Origin: Chryseobacterium aureum
GTDB lineage: Bacteria; Bacteroidota; Bacteroidia; Flavobacteriales; Weeksellaceae
Length of the DNA stretch: 64,000 nt
Reading direction: 5' to 3'
Assembly (NCBI RefSeq): GCF_003971235.1
Contig: NZ_CP034661.1
Location: 868,001-932,000, forward strand
Part shown: one piece after another, positions 44,422 through 53,549 of the stretch
Layout of the letters: the number at the start of each line of letters is the position of its first letter
Numbering within the stretch: the stretch's first letter is position 1
The notes under the pieces: model-generated
Database searches by the model: none
What the model saw: only the letters and a program-made list of their open reading frames with translations
What the model was told of the DNA's origin: nothing
Program-made: the position numbers and the translations under genes

Positions 44422-45389
44422 TTTAGGAATTGTTTACAGGAATCAAATTTAGCCATTTTTAGCTAAAAACTTAAATTAACATTTGTAAATATCAGCCAAA
44501 ATACCCAATTTACATTTGACATGGGTTTTTAAAATTGTTTACATTGTTTAAATACAGCCATTTTTAATTATGAAAAATAATTAACATTTGTAATATTATT
44601 AAACAATACCAGAAGACAATTTGTCTGTTGATAAAATTGTGGATTGCGAATAATTTAATCGAATGTATTTAAATAATTAAAAGTCAATTACTTATAAAAT
44701 TTACCTCAATGGTATTTGTAATAATACTTTAAGTGGAAAAATCAGTTAATTTAGCCATTTGAAGGTTATTTTATCAAACATAAAAATTGTGGAAAACATT
44801 ATTTTTAAGCACTATATACATATGTAAATCGATTGAAAATTATATTTTTAGATCCTGTATTAGATAATGCTGCTTCTTTCCTGGCATTTTTTACAAGATG
44901 AAATTGGTTGCTTAATAGAATTTGCAGTTTCTGTCCTGTAAAGCAGAAAAAGGCTTCAGAATAATGCGTTTACATCAGTAATTTACCAATGTAATATCAT
45001 AGAAATAGCGTTTAAAAGGCATTTATAAGAGATTTACATGAATGATAGTATTACAAAAAGTATCGTTTTGTTTAATAATGTATATGCTTATATTGAAGGA
45101 ATTTTAGAGGCAAAATCCCCCCCTTATAGTCCATGAATTTACAATTTTAAACCCATATTTGAGGTAGATACCGATCCAAAAATATCTCTGACGGATCTAT
45201 AACAAATCATGCAATAGATTTAACAACAAAACTAAATACAGTTGTAATTAGATTATAACAATTTCATTATAAATCAGTTATATTAATTTTACAAATGTAT
45301 ATCGCTATTCTTTTTGATTATTTACATTTGTATTTTGCATTTGTAAATTATATAAGTTACATTTGTAAAATAATTAAAGGCTTATTTTG
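44422..45389. promoter_or_regulatory. 968-bp operator-rich gap between M14 peptidase and Xre regulator genes
   Basis: AT-rich and gene-free. The palindrome TTTACA-NN-TGTAAA recurs: TTAACATTTGTAAA (44476-44489), TTTACATTTGACAT (44509-44522), TTAACATTTGTAAT (44581-44594), then four near the regulator start, TTTACAAATGTATA (45288), TTTACATTTGTATT (45321), TTTGCATTTGTAAA (45334) and GTTACATTTGTAAA (45356-45369). Several contain TACATTTG, i.e. a -7 promoter element, so a bound repressor would block RNA polymerase. A 45-bp module (AGCCATTTTTA, then ATTAACATTTGTAA) occurs at 44451 and 44556. A CAAATTTA at 44444 is a candidate M14 -7 element. Confidence 0.7.
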
Positions 45390-45926
45390 ATGAGTTTAAA
45401 TGAAAGAATTTCCAAAATTATAGAGTACTCTAATCTTACTCCTTCCGAGTTTGCTGATGAAATTGATGTACAGCGTTCATCCATTTCGCATATTACTTCA
45501 GGAAGAAACAAACCCTCTCTGGAGTTTATCATAAAAATCAAATCCCGTTTCCCCGAGCTTCTGTGGGACTGGCTCGTTACGGGTGAAGGTGAGATGCTGA
45601 AATCCCAGCTGCCTGAGCGCGGAATAAGTGAAGAACATTCTGAAGAGGAGATCATAAAAACAACTCCACTACCCGACCTTTTTACGATGATGAATGAGGA
45701 CGATGAATTTGGGAGTGATGAAACAGAAACAGAGGTTCCCAACCTAAGTTCTGGAGAATCGTTTATAACGCCCCAGGATAAAGCTCCGGAAAAAATATCG
45801 GATTCTCAGCGATTAGAAAATCCGGGCGATCAGATTTTAGGACAACTATTTGGAAATCAACAAAGTAAAATAAAACGTATCGTCCTGTTCTACGAAAACG
45901 GAAAATTTGAAAGTTTTGAGCCTTAA
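45390..45926 (+). CDS. Xre/Cro-type HTH transcriptional regulator
   Basis: 178 residues from ATG 45390. An N-terminal helix-turn-helix (about 1-65: NERISKIIEYSNLTPSEFAD, VQRSSISHITSGRNKPSLEF) is followed by an acidic, disordered linker (70-145, many E, D, P) and a conserved short end IKRIVLFYENGKFESFEP, which I recognise from Flavobacteriia Xre proteins. DNA binding is certain in type, target not. The four palindromes ahead of its start suggest autoregulation. It is followed by a hairpin at 45929. Confidence 0.9.
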   Translation: MSLNERISKIIEYSNLTPSEFADEIDVQRSSISHITSGRNKPSLEFIIKIKSRFPELLWDWLVTGEGEMLKSQLPERGISEEHSEEEIIKTTPLPDLFTMMNEDDEFGSDETETEVPNLSSGESFITPQDKAPEKISDSQRLENPGDQILGQLFGNQQSKIKRIVLFYENGKFESFEP

Positions 45927-45928
45927 AA

Positions 45929-45953
45929 AACCTGATCAGAGAATGATCAGGTT
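45929..45953 (+). terminator. terminator after the Xre-type regulator gene
   Basis: Stem AACCTGATCA/TGATCAGGTT with loop GAGAA, directly after the stop; tail TAAAAAAT is weak in T. Confidence 0.65.
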
Positions 45954-46331
45954 AAAAAATATTTGAAGAAGAAAACTAAAGCTATAGCTTTATTTATTTT
46001 TGAAATTTGTTGCGGCCTCAAGATGACGAAATTGCTTTTTATTGCATCATCTGTATCGCAATATATTTCATTATCATTTTCGATTATTATAAGGAAGAGA
46101 TTTTATTTCCCGCAGGATCAAGAGCTGTTAGACGTTATTATCGTGATCAATAAGATATTTTCATGCATTGGTTTTTTATAGCTCTATCAAATATAAATAT
46201 TTAAAACCAAATCAGCAATAAAAATCAAATTATTTTAACATATAATTAATGTAAATAAAAATTATATTGATTTTTATTAATTCCGGTTAATACCTCACTA
46301 TAAATTCTACAGGACAATACTTATCAAAAAA

Positions 46332-46353
46332 AGGCCTGCAAATCTGCGGGCCT
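46332..46353 (-). terminator. terminator after proline dehydrogenase
   Basis: Stem AGGCCTGCA/TGCGGGCCT with loop AATC and a T7 run on the minus strand, 23 bp beyond the stop. Confidence 0.85.
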
Positions 46354-46375
46354 GATCGGTATATAAAGAACAATA

Positions 46376-47545
46376 TTATTGTCTTTTTCTTCTTTCCAGT
46401 TCATTTTTAATCAATCCCAGCTCTCTTCCCGTTTGTCCGGCTACAGAGGTGTTTTCCTGGGCTCTTCTCGTCAGATATGGCACAACATCTTTTACAGGTC
46501 CGTAGGGAAGGTATTTAGCCACATTATAGCCTTTATCAGACAAGTAGAAGGTGATATTGTCACTCATTCCGTAAAGCTGCCCGAAATAGACATGGGGATT
46601 ACCGTTTTCCAAAGATTTTGCTTTCATTTTATCCATAATCAGCTCTGAGGAGATTTCATTATGGGTTCCGAAAAATGCAGAAACTTTGTCAAGGTGATTC
46701 ATCACAAAATCAATACCGGCATTATAATTCTTATCTGATGCTTCTTTAGTAGGCTGAATAGGATCTGCATAACCTTTTTCCGCTGCTCTGGCTCTTTCTT
46801 TTTCCATATAGGCCCCCCGAACAATCTTGTATCCTATAAAGTAGTTCTTTTCTCTTGCTCTCTGAAGATTAGCCTCCATATATTCAAGCCTTCCGGTTCT
46901 GTACATCTGAATGGTATTCCAAACGATAGGCTTTTCCTGGTTGTATTTCTCCATCATCTCTTCGCAAAGGTGGTCTGCTGCATCCTGCATCCAGGTTTCT
47001 TCTGCATCTACCATTACTTTTTTATCATTTTCGTGGCAAAGACTGCATACTTCATCAAATCTTTTCACCACTCTTTCCCATTCTTCTTTCTGGCTGGTAG
47101 TAAGCTCTGCCCCTTTTCCCACTGCTTCGTAAAGGTCTATTCTCCCGAAAGCTGTAGGTTTAAATACAATAAAAGGAATGGCCGGATTTCCTACTGAGAA
47201 CCTTACAATATCTTTAATTTCTTTGCAGACAGCGTCAAAAGTTGCTTCATCTTCTTTCCCTTCAATAGAGTAATCAAAAATACTTCCAACCCCTCTTTTG
47301 AACAGCTGCTTCACCACTTTCATACTTTCTTCGCGGGTTTCTCCCCCACAAAACTGCGCAAATAAGGTATTTTTTACAATTCCGGTAACGAAAGGAAAGT
47401 TGTTGTGTACTGTAAAATTAAGGACGGATGTTCCAAGGCTGGTAAGAGCGGGCTGTTCAATCATTTTAAACATCCAGTAAGCCTTTTTCAATTGTGCATC
47501 AGACTTGTCTGCAAATGCAACTTTAGTATCGTTAAAAATGGGCAT
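46376..47545 (-). CDS. proline dehydrogenase
   Basis: 389-residue monofunctional PRODH domain: FAD-dependent oxidation of proline to pyrroline-5-carboxylate. Core: DYSIEGKEDEATFDAVCKEI, VMVDAEETWMQDAADHLCEE, FIGYKIVRGAYMEKERARAA, FFGTHNEISSELIMDK and the YLPYGPVKDVVPYLTRRAQE end with the Arg pair binding the substrate carboxylate. The P5C dehydrogenase half is absent, as is usual outside PutA. A TACCTTTG -7 element is at 47570-47577 (minus). Confidence 0.95.
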   Translation of the reverse strand: MPIFNDTKVAFADKSDAQLKKAYWMFKMIEQPALTSLGTSVLNFTVHNNFPFVTGIVKNTLFAQFCGGETREESMKVVKQLFKRGVGSIFDYSIEGKEDEATFDAVCKEIKDIVRFSVGNPAIPFIVFKPTAFGRIDLYEAVGKGAELTTSQKEEWERVVKRFDEVCSLCHENDKKVMVDAEETWMQDAADHLCEEMMEKYNQEKPIVWNTIQMYRTGRLEYMEANLQRAREKNYFIGYKIVRGAYMEKERARAAEKGYADPIQPTKEASDKNYNAGIDFVMNHLDKVSAFFGTHNEISSELIMDKMKAKSLENGNPHVYFGQLYGMSDNITFYLSDKGYNVAKYLPYGPVKDVVPYLTRRAQENTSVAGQTGRELGLIKNELERRKRQ

Positions 47546-47609
47546 TCCTATTTATTAAATTTAGTTATGCAAAGGTAGTAATAACCTCAGTTTAATTAAA
47601 GAATTTTTT

Positions 47610-48539
47610 TTATAATTTATGCTCTATTCCGTTTAAAAGCATCGCAATAATTCCTACAAATACCCAAAAACGTAATACATTTAGGGTGAAGAAGTTACTT
47701 CTTCTGGAAGCATTAATAATAAGATAGATACATATTATCATAACAAAAAGCCCTCCGGCAAAATAATACGCCATAAATCCTGTAACCCCTGTTTTGGTGA
47801 TGATCTTCATAGAAACAGCCATGGTAACCATCAATAAAACCGTCAGAATAAGTTTGGTATTCCTGGTTTTAAAATAATTAGGGATGGTTGTATATCCGAA
47901 TGTTTTATCCACACTTTTGGTAAGGGTATCTTTCACAATATCAATACACAGTAAGATAAGGAACAGGAAAACAGCCATCAGAAATACCTTTTTGGAAAAG
48001 GTTTCATAGTATACCATCATTCCAAAGAAAGGATATAAGGTAAGGCTGACAAAAGTAAGGTTGTTTAAGATCAGTATTCTGCTCAGCTTGTGACTGTAAA
48101 ACCACATAAAGAACTGATATACCACAAAAAAAACAAATACATTATGGGAAATCATCCAGGCTACTCCTAAAGAAACAGCACTGAGTGTGAGATAAGCGTA
48201 TAGAAAGTATTTCTGCTTGATGAAGCTCTGTACCCTCGTTCTGAAAGGCTTTACAATATGATCTTTTTCCAGGTCATAGAACTGGTTGATGATGCCTCCC
48301 GCCAGTATGGTAAGAACTGTACAGAAAATAATCCCGTGTACTTTGAAATCAAAAACGAATTTTTGAAAAGATTCATCCTGGTTGAAAAGGAAAAAAGTAG
48401 AGACATAGAGTGCAAACGTGAGCAGGGCTGCTACAAAAAATCTTGCTCCGAGAAGAAAGCCCACGAATTGTGAAAATCTGTAAAATAGAGATTTTGATAG
48501 ATCGTTTTTAGATTGGAAAGTTTCTTTTTCAGAATTCAT
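47610..48539 (-). CDS. UbiA-family prenyltransferase
   Basis: 309 residues, about nine membrane helices. Asp-rich motifs: NQFYDLEKDHIVKP (first) and DIVKDTLTKSVDK (second). It resembles the geranylgeranylglycerol-phosphate geranylgeranyltransferase group common in Flavobacteriia rather than MenA or UbiA. Its substrate is unproven. The next upstream gene encodes a mevalonate kinase-like protein, 11 bp away, so it probably uses isoprenoid diphosphates made by that pathway for ether lipid or quinone synthesis. Confidence 0.88.
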   Translation of the reverse strand: MNSEKETFQSKNDLSKSLFYRFSQFVGFLLGARFFVAALLTFALYVSTFFLFNQDESFQKFVFDFKVHGIIFCTVLTILAGGIINQFYDLEKDHIVKPFRTRVQSFIKQKYFLYAYLTLSAVSLGVAWMISHNVFVFFVVYQFFMWFYSHKLSRILILNNLTFVSLTLYPFFGMMVYYETFSKKVFLMAVFLFLILLCIDIVKDTLTKSVDKTFGYTTIPNYFKTRNTKLILTVLLMVTMAVSMKIITKTGVTGFMAYYFAGGLFVMIICIYLIINASRRSNFFTLNVLRFWVFVGIIAMLLNGIEHKL

Positions 48540-48549
48540 TCCAAACGGT

Positions 48550-49476
48550 TTAAAATCTGTAAATCACTTCTTTTTGGAAGCCTTCAAGCATTTTTTCTGC
48601 TTTTGCATAATCTTTGGTAAATCCTAAGATATAGCCGCCCCCGCCACTGCCGCAAAGCTTCAGATAATAGGCATTGGAATCCAATCCTTTTTTCCAGATA
48701 TTAAAGATACTTTCCGGGATCATAGGACGGAAATGCTCATAGGCCCAGTGAGAGAGTTTTTTCAGGTTTCTGAAGAAAGGATTCATGTCTTTTTTAAGGA
48801 AAGATTCAATACAGGCATTATTGTAACGGATGAATTCTTCTTTCAGGGTTTTACGGAATCCTTCCGTTTTCATTTTTTCGAAGAAAATCTGAATCATAGG
48901 TCCTGTTTCTCCTGTCATTCCTGAATCAATCAGGAAAATAGCTCCTTTTCCTTCTTCACCTTCCGGAATATTTACCCTGTCTAAATTTTCTTTATTTTCG
49001 ATAAGTATGGGTAGATTCATGTAACAGATCAGCGGATCCATTCCTGAACTTTTTCCATGGAAATAGCTTTCCATTTCTCCGAAAACAGCTTTTAACTTTT
49101 TAAGGTTATCTTTTGAAATGTTCTCGGGATTCAGTTTGCTGACAGAATATTTTTCAAAAATAGCTGCGACCAGAGCTCCGGAGCTTCCTACTCCATATCC
49201 CTGGGGAATGTTGGAATCAAAGAAAAGTCCGTTTGAAATATCGTTTTTCAGGCGCTCAATATCCAACTTAAAATCGTCGGAAAGATCAAGCTTTGAAAGA
49301 AAATCAGAGTATTTCTGCAGATGTCTGTTGGAATTAAGTTCAAAATCCGAACTCAGATCTGAAAATTTCAAAGTTCCTTTATAGAAACTGTAGGGTACTA
49401 CAAGTCCCTGGGAATCTTCAATCATTCCATATTCTCCGAACAGAATTATTTTTGCATAAAATAAGGGGTTGGTCAT
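48550..49476 (-). CDS. GHMP kinase, probably mevalonate kinase
   Basis: 308 residues from ATG 49476 (MTNPLFYAKIILFGEYGMIE). GHMP fold: KIILFGEYGMIEDSQGLVVP, the ATP loop PQGYGVGSSGALVAAIF and a C-terminal KLCGSGGGGYILGFTKDYAK. Assigned as mevalonate kinase because of the KxxLFGEYxV opening and the UbiA partner; phosphomevalonate or other GHMP substrates are possible. A TAACTTTG -7 element is at 49497-49504 (minus). Usual neighbour mvaD is not present here. Confidence 0.82.
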   Translation of the reverse strand: MTNPLFYAKIILFGEYGMIEDSQGLVVPYSFYKGTLKFSDLSSDFELNSNRHLQKYSDFLSKLDLSDDFKLDIERLKNDISNGLFFDSNIPQGYGVGSSGALVAAIFEKYSVSKLNPENISKDNLKKLKAVFGEMESYFHGKSSGMDPLICYMNLPILIENKENLDRVNIPEGEEGKGAIFLIDSGMTGETGPMIQIFFEKMKTEGFRKTLKEEFIRYNNACIESFLKKDMNPFFRNLKKLSHWAYEHFRPMIPESIFNIWKKGLDSNAYYLKLCGSGGGGYILGFTKDYAKAEKMLEGFQKEVIYRF

Positions 49477-49566
49477 CTTGACAATAAATCTTTTTGCAAA
49501 GTTAAAAATTATTCCGCTGAATATAAGCAAAACTCAGGCCGAAATTTTTCTATTAAATATACAAAA

Positions 49567-49589
49567 AAAGCCTGAGATTATCAGGCTTT
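49567..49589 (-). terminator. terminator after the T9SS metallopeptidase gene
   Basis: Perfect stem AAAGCCTGA/TCAGGCTTT with loop GATTA and a T7 run on the minus strand, 21 bp beyond the stop. Confidence 0.9.
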
Positions 49590-49609
49590 CATCATAAATT
49601 ATTTGAAAA

Positions 49610-51772
49610 TTACTGTTTGATCAGTTTTTTATGGATGGTTTGCTTCTCTGTTTCAACGGTAATCACGTAGTTTCCTGTCTGAATAGAAGAAATATTGATC
49701 TCCTGTTTATTTCCTTTCAAAGAAGAATCTGAAAGCACCAGTCTTCCTGCTTCATCATAGATTTTATATCCTTTTAATCTTTCTTTTGAGGAAAGGATGA
49801 TCATATTTTTGGCCGGATTCGGGTAAATATCTATGGTATTATTTTTTATATTGATGTCTTCTACGGCTAAAACGCTGCAAGAGAAGTTTGCGCTCCATCC
49901 ATTTCCTGTAACTCCTCCATCAGAAACAAATTTTACGGTAATAGCCCCTGAAGGATCTGTAGATGTAAAGGGACCTGGCAGTGTACTTCCACTTAAGTTA
50001 TTCCCATTGGCAAACAAAGGTGAAGCTGTAGAAGGCCCATTATAGATGTACATAAAATCATATCCCTGTTCCAGATCAAATGCGGTAAATGTCATGGTCA
50101 TCGCTGAACCGGAATTAGGATAAAAAGTTTTTACCAGTTCTTCATTATCTCCATATTGGCCTGCTGAACCTCCTGTATCCAGGAATTGAGTTCCGTCACA
50201 CCATGCACCATCGGTTAAAAACAGCTGTGATAGCTGAAAAGCATTTGGTCCGCTGCAATCGGTTCCTACACTTAATCTGTAATAGGTGGCCGGCTGAAGA
50301 TTCGCAAAGTTAAAAGACGGCATCGTTGCATTTCCTGAAGAGATTGCTGTTCCGTTACTTTTGGTCAGTTTATACTTCCATGATGTAGAGGCTGCATCTG
50401 TAAAAGCAGCATTTGCAGAGTTCTGTGTGATATTGCTAATGGTAAGATTGGAGATGGAAGCAGGACATGATGTTGTACAATTGGTTCCCAGACATCCTTT
50501 TGAATCTACTGTATTTCTGATGAGGGTTGCCGGCTGTACGCCAAAACCATTCGCGAAATTAATTCCCACACTGCTCACCAAATGGCAGTAGCTCATAATG
50601 GTTCCCCCGCCAGCCGGAGGAAGTGCAGCAGTACATCCTTCGTTGTTTCCTGATGCGGGTCCACAACCGTCAATCGCTGTATTATTGCCATTCCAGAAGC
50701 AAGAGTGTGTATGTGGTGAGCCTAAATTATGTCCCAATTCATGGGTCATTACTTCTATATTCCAGGAATAGGTTGGTACGTTCTGATAGTTTAAATTCAT
50801 TCCGCAATAAGAATATTTGTAACTGGTACATAATGAATTAACATACGCAATACTGGTGGTAGCAGGGTTTCTTAATAACTGAGCCACATCTCCGTTAAAA
50901 GTAGTTCTTGTGGTTCTGAACTGGTTCAGAATGGTGCTTGGTGACCCCGCATAAGGATCTGTAGTGGTCCAGACAAAAACTTCGCTTAAAGCTACATTCA
51001 CGTTCTCATTGGCATATAATGTTGTCACATTATTGTGCATGGCAGTTACCCAATTGGTTGTAGTCGTGGTATTACTTCCATTTTGGGTATACGGACCGAA
51101 ACCTACTTCATAGTATATTCTTACACAGTTATCCGTTTTCTTTTTGCTGGTACTGTTGGGATTAAAAACCGGTCTTTGTACCTGATTTTCTTTCAGTCCG
51201 TCCACATCACACGCAAATGGATTGGATCCTGTTAATTTTGCATCCGAATAGCTTACAAAATCTTCAGAATTTTTAGCTTTCCCTACTACAATATTTCCTA
51301 ATTCAGGTGTAGATGCAACTCCGATGATATCCTCATTAAAAAAACTAAAGGCTGCAACAGAGGCATTATCACCTTTCACAATTCCCTGATAATACACTCC
51401 GGGAGTATATCCTACTGCTTTCCCTTTTTCTGTTTTTACTTTAAAATCGTTGGTTAAAATCTGATGTTTGTACATTTCTACAGTAATCTGTCTGCCGCCA
51501 TCGAACTGAAATGAGATTTCAATAAAATCTGGTTTTTCTTTGATTAATCTTTTCAGCTCTGAAGGTTGTAATGACATCACCGTGATATCGGTTGCAGCCT
51601 TCCTGTATTCGGCTATTTTATCAGCAGTTTTATCAACCTCAAATAAATTATACGTTTTAATTTCTGTTTTCCGATTATGAAATTCCGAAACTTTTTGAGC
51701 AACGGGTTTTAAATTTTGAGAAAAACCCAAAATAAAACATTTCAAAAAGCAAATTAATAGAAACTTTTTCAT
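49610..51772 (-). CDS. secreted reprolysin-like zinc metallopeptidase with T9SS sorting domain
   Basis: 720 residues from ATG 51772 (MKKFLLICFLKCFILGFSQN, signal peptide). Propeptide to about 200; catalytic domain about 210-420 with HELGHNLGSPH (ligands His344, His348, His354) and Met-turn TIMSYC (Met393); then a fibronectin type III-like part (ISNLTISNITQNSANAAFTD) and a CUB-like domain (FLDTGGSAGQYGDNEELVKT to NGWSANFSC). The end has the Por-type sorting domain (IDIYPNPAKNMIIL ... GNYVITVETEKQTIHKKLIKQ). Exported through Sec and T9SS. An operator-like TAACATTTGTAAA is upstream. Confidence 0.93.
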   Translation of the reverse strand: MKKFLLICFLKCFILGFSQNLKPVAQKVSEFHNRKTEIKTYNLFEVDKTADKIAEYRKAATDITVMSLQPSELKRLIKEKPDFIEISFQFDGGRQITVEMYKHQILTNDFKVKTEKGKAVGYTPGVYYQGIVKGDNASVAAFSFFNEDIIGVASTPELGNIVVGKAKNSEDFVSYSDAKLTGSNPFACDVDGLKENQVQRPVFNPNSTSKKKTDNCVRIYYEVGFGPYTQNGSNTTTTTNWVTAMHNNVTTLYANENVNVALSEVFVWTTTDPYAGSPSTILNQFRTTRTTFNGDVAQLLRNPATTSIAYVNSLCTSYKYSYCGMNLNYQNVPTYSWNIEVMTHELGHNLGSPHTHSCFWNGNNTAIDGCGPASGNNEGCTAALPPAGGGTIMSYCHLVSSVGINFANGFGVQPATLIRNTVDSKGCLGTNCTTSCPASISNLTISNITQNSANAAFTDAASTSWKYKLTKSNGTAISSGNATMPSFNFANLQPATYYRLSVGTDCSGPNAFQLSQLFLTDGAWCDGTQFLDTGGSAGQYGDNEELVKTFYPNSGSAMTMTFTAFDLEQGYDFMYIYNGPSTASPLFANGNNLSGSTLPGPFTSTDPSGAITVKFVSDGGVTGNGWSANFSCSVLAVEDINIKNNTIDIYPNPAKNMIILSSKERLKGYKIYDEAGRLVLSDSSLKGNKQEINISSIQTGNYVITVETEKQTIHKKLIKQ

Positions 51773-51848
51773 GATTTTGGTAATTTTGTCTATGATTTTA
51801 CAAATAAACAAAAAAAATCAACATATAGTGAAAAATGACTATTATATT

Positions 51849-51862
51849 CTAACATTTGTAAA
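51849..51862. promoter_or_regulatory. TAACATTTGTAAA operator-like site upstream of the metallopeptidase
   Basis: CTAACATTTGTAAA, 77 bp before the ATG. It matches the palindromes near the M14 gene (44476) and the Xre-type gene. One copy could arise by chance in AT-rich DNA; shared control is inference. Confidence 0.4.
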
Positions 51863-51922
51863 AAGCTGATAAATAATTTAAAATAAAAACTGAAACAAAT
51901 GTTTTTTATTCGTTAAAATAAA

Positions 51923-51948
51923 AAAAGACGTTAAAAATAACGTCTTTT
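51923..51948 (-). terminator. terminator after the MFS transporter gene
   Basis: Stem AAAAGACGTTA/TAACGTCTTTT with loop AAAA, 5 bp from the stop, T-run on the minus strand. Confidence 0.9.
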
Positions 51949-51953
51949 ATATT

Positions 51954-53444
51954 TTATAATGTTTCTCTGTCGGCTCTTATTTTGACCTTCAGGAATCTTA
52001 TTAAAATGAGTCCTGCGGCAAAGAATATCGTCATTGATAATGCTGCAATACGCATATTATTGAAATGCTCAATCAAGGTAGCAAAGATGAATGTCCCGAT
52101 GATGATGGCAATTTTCTCCAATACATCATAGAAACTGAAATACGTGGTGTTTTCCATGGAATTTTCGGGAAGCAGTTTTGAGTACGTAGACCTTGACATC
52201 GCCTGAAGTCCACCCATAACCAAACCTACAACTGCTGCTACCCCATAGAACTGGTATTCTACGGTTGGATTCTCTTTATTCAGGAAGTAAGCCCATAAAC
52301 ATGCAACAATCCAAAGAATGATGGCAATTGAAATCACGTTTCTGTTTCCAATTCTTTTGGATAATCTTGAGAAGATAACTGCTCCGATGATGGCTTCAAT
52401 CTGAATCACCAAAAGGGTTCCGATCAGCTTATCCTGAGCAAGATTGATTTCACTCTTTCCGAACAGGGTTGCCATAAGGAAAATAGTCTGCATTCCTACA
52501 CTGTAAAAGAAGAAACTGGACAGGAAAAATTTCAGGTTACGGTCTTTGAAAAGCTCTCCTCCTACTTTAAACAGTTCGTGGAAACTTTCTTTTGCGATAT
52601 CTTTATAGAAGCTCAGATTGTCTTTCAATACTTCAAAGAAACCTCCCTGCTCTTCATGTTTTTTGAAGATATTTTTATAATTCAGCAATACCAAATCTTT
52701 AGGAAGCTTATCTTTCACATCTCCAAACTGAGGAAGATGCTTGAATGTATATTGGGAGAATCCAAACCACCACGCTCCTGTCAAAAGGAAACTGATTCTT
52801 GTAAATAACAACTGCTGTGCGGCTCCTTTAGCAAACACCTGAATAAGAACCAGACAGATTACCACTAACACTACGGAACCAATGTATCCATATACATATC
52901 CCCTTGCAGAAAGGGCATCCTGTCTGTCTGGCGTTGCAATATCCGGAAGGAAGGAGTTATAGAACACCAAACTTCCCCAGAAACCTACACTGGCCGTAAT
53001 ACTGAATAAAAGCCCCAGAAATACATTATGCATTCCTGTAAACATAGCCAATCCCATACAAGATGTTGCTCCAAGATAGCAGAAAAACTGAAGGAAAGAT
53101 TTTTTGTTTCCGATGGTATCTGCCAATGATGATAAAAACGGGGACAGCAATACTACGATAAAGAATGATATGGTAAGTGAATATCCATATACGGCATCCG
53201 GCTGATATCCTTCTCCAAAAATTTTGATGGTATGCCTTACCGGCACATCAATCCATGTTTTGGTTTCTGCTATGTATTCCTTTTTCTCATACGCTGTGGT
53301 AAGGATAGAGTAATAAATGGGAAAAATAGTAGAGGTAATAACCAGGGAATATACAGAGTTCGCCCAGTCATATACAGCCCAGGCTTTCATAATCTTCGGA
53401 TTATTCTTTATGTTTTTAGGCTGTCGATTCTCAGTTTCAGACAT
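51954..53444 (-). CDS. MFS transporter, UMF1/Atg22-like
   Basis: 496 residues from ATG 53444 (MSETENRQPKNIKNNPKIMK); the longer frame to 53516 runs over promoter-like sequence. About 12 membrane helices with the UMF1 signature AWAVYDWANSVYSLVITSTI near residue 21 and the YDVLEKIAIIIGTFIFATLI helix. Many members are poorly characterised; amino acid or drug export is suggested for relatives. Minus-strand TATTTTTG at 53464-53471 is the likely -7 element. Confidence 0.9.
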   Translation of the reverse strand: MSETENRQPKNIKNNPKIMKAWAVYDWANSVYSLVITSTIFPIYYSILTTAYEKKEYIAETKTWIDVPVRHTIKIFGEGYQPDAVYGYSLTISFFIVVLLSPFLSSLADTIGNKKSFLQFFCYLGATSCMGLAMFTGMHNVFLGLLFSITASVGFWGSLVFYNSFLPDIATPDRQDALSARGYVYGYIGSVVLVVICLVLIQVFAKGAAQQLLFTRISFLLTGAWWFGFSQYTFKHLPQFGDVKDKLPKDLVLLNYKNIFKKHEEQGGFFEVLKDNLSFYKDIAKESFHELFKVGGELFKDRNLKFFLSSFFFYSVGMQTIFLMATLFGKSEINLAQDKLIGTLLVIQIEAIIGAVIFSRLSKRIGNRNVISIAIILWIVACLWAYFLNKENPTVEYQFYGVAAVVGLVMGGLQAMSRSTYSKLLPENSMENTTYFSFYDVLEKIAIIIGTFIFATLIEHFNNMRIAALSMTIFFAAGLILIRFLKVKIRADRETL

Positions 53445-53549
53445 TTCAAATATAATTAGTAGCACAAAAATAGAAAAACCATTAAGAAATGGATAAGTTT
53501 TTAAAAAAATTATCAATTCCTTAATGGTAATATATTCGTAAACAGAATA

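Larger units (their letters stand above)
45927..46375. other. 449-bp gap with two terminators
   Basis: Terminator of the Xre gene at 45929-45953 and of proline dehydrogenase at 46332-46353. A TTG-started frame of 72 codons (45963-46181) has no family, ribosome site or promoter and is not called. The remainder is AT-rich. Confidence 0.6.

Noticed and set aside
45117..45123. C7 run as a phase-variation tract
   Set aside because: It lies in a gene-free region and in no promoter spacer I can identify.
45963..46181. TTG-started frame of 72 codons after the Xre-type gene
   Set aside because: No family, no promoter or ribosome site, and unusual composition. Two terminators flank the gap.
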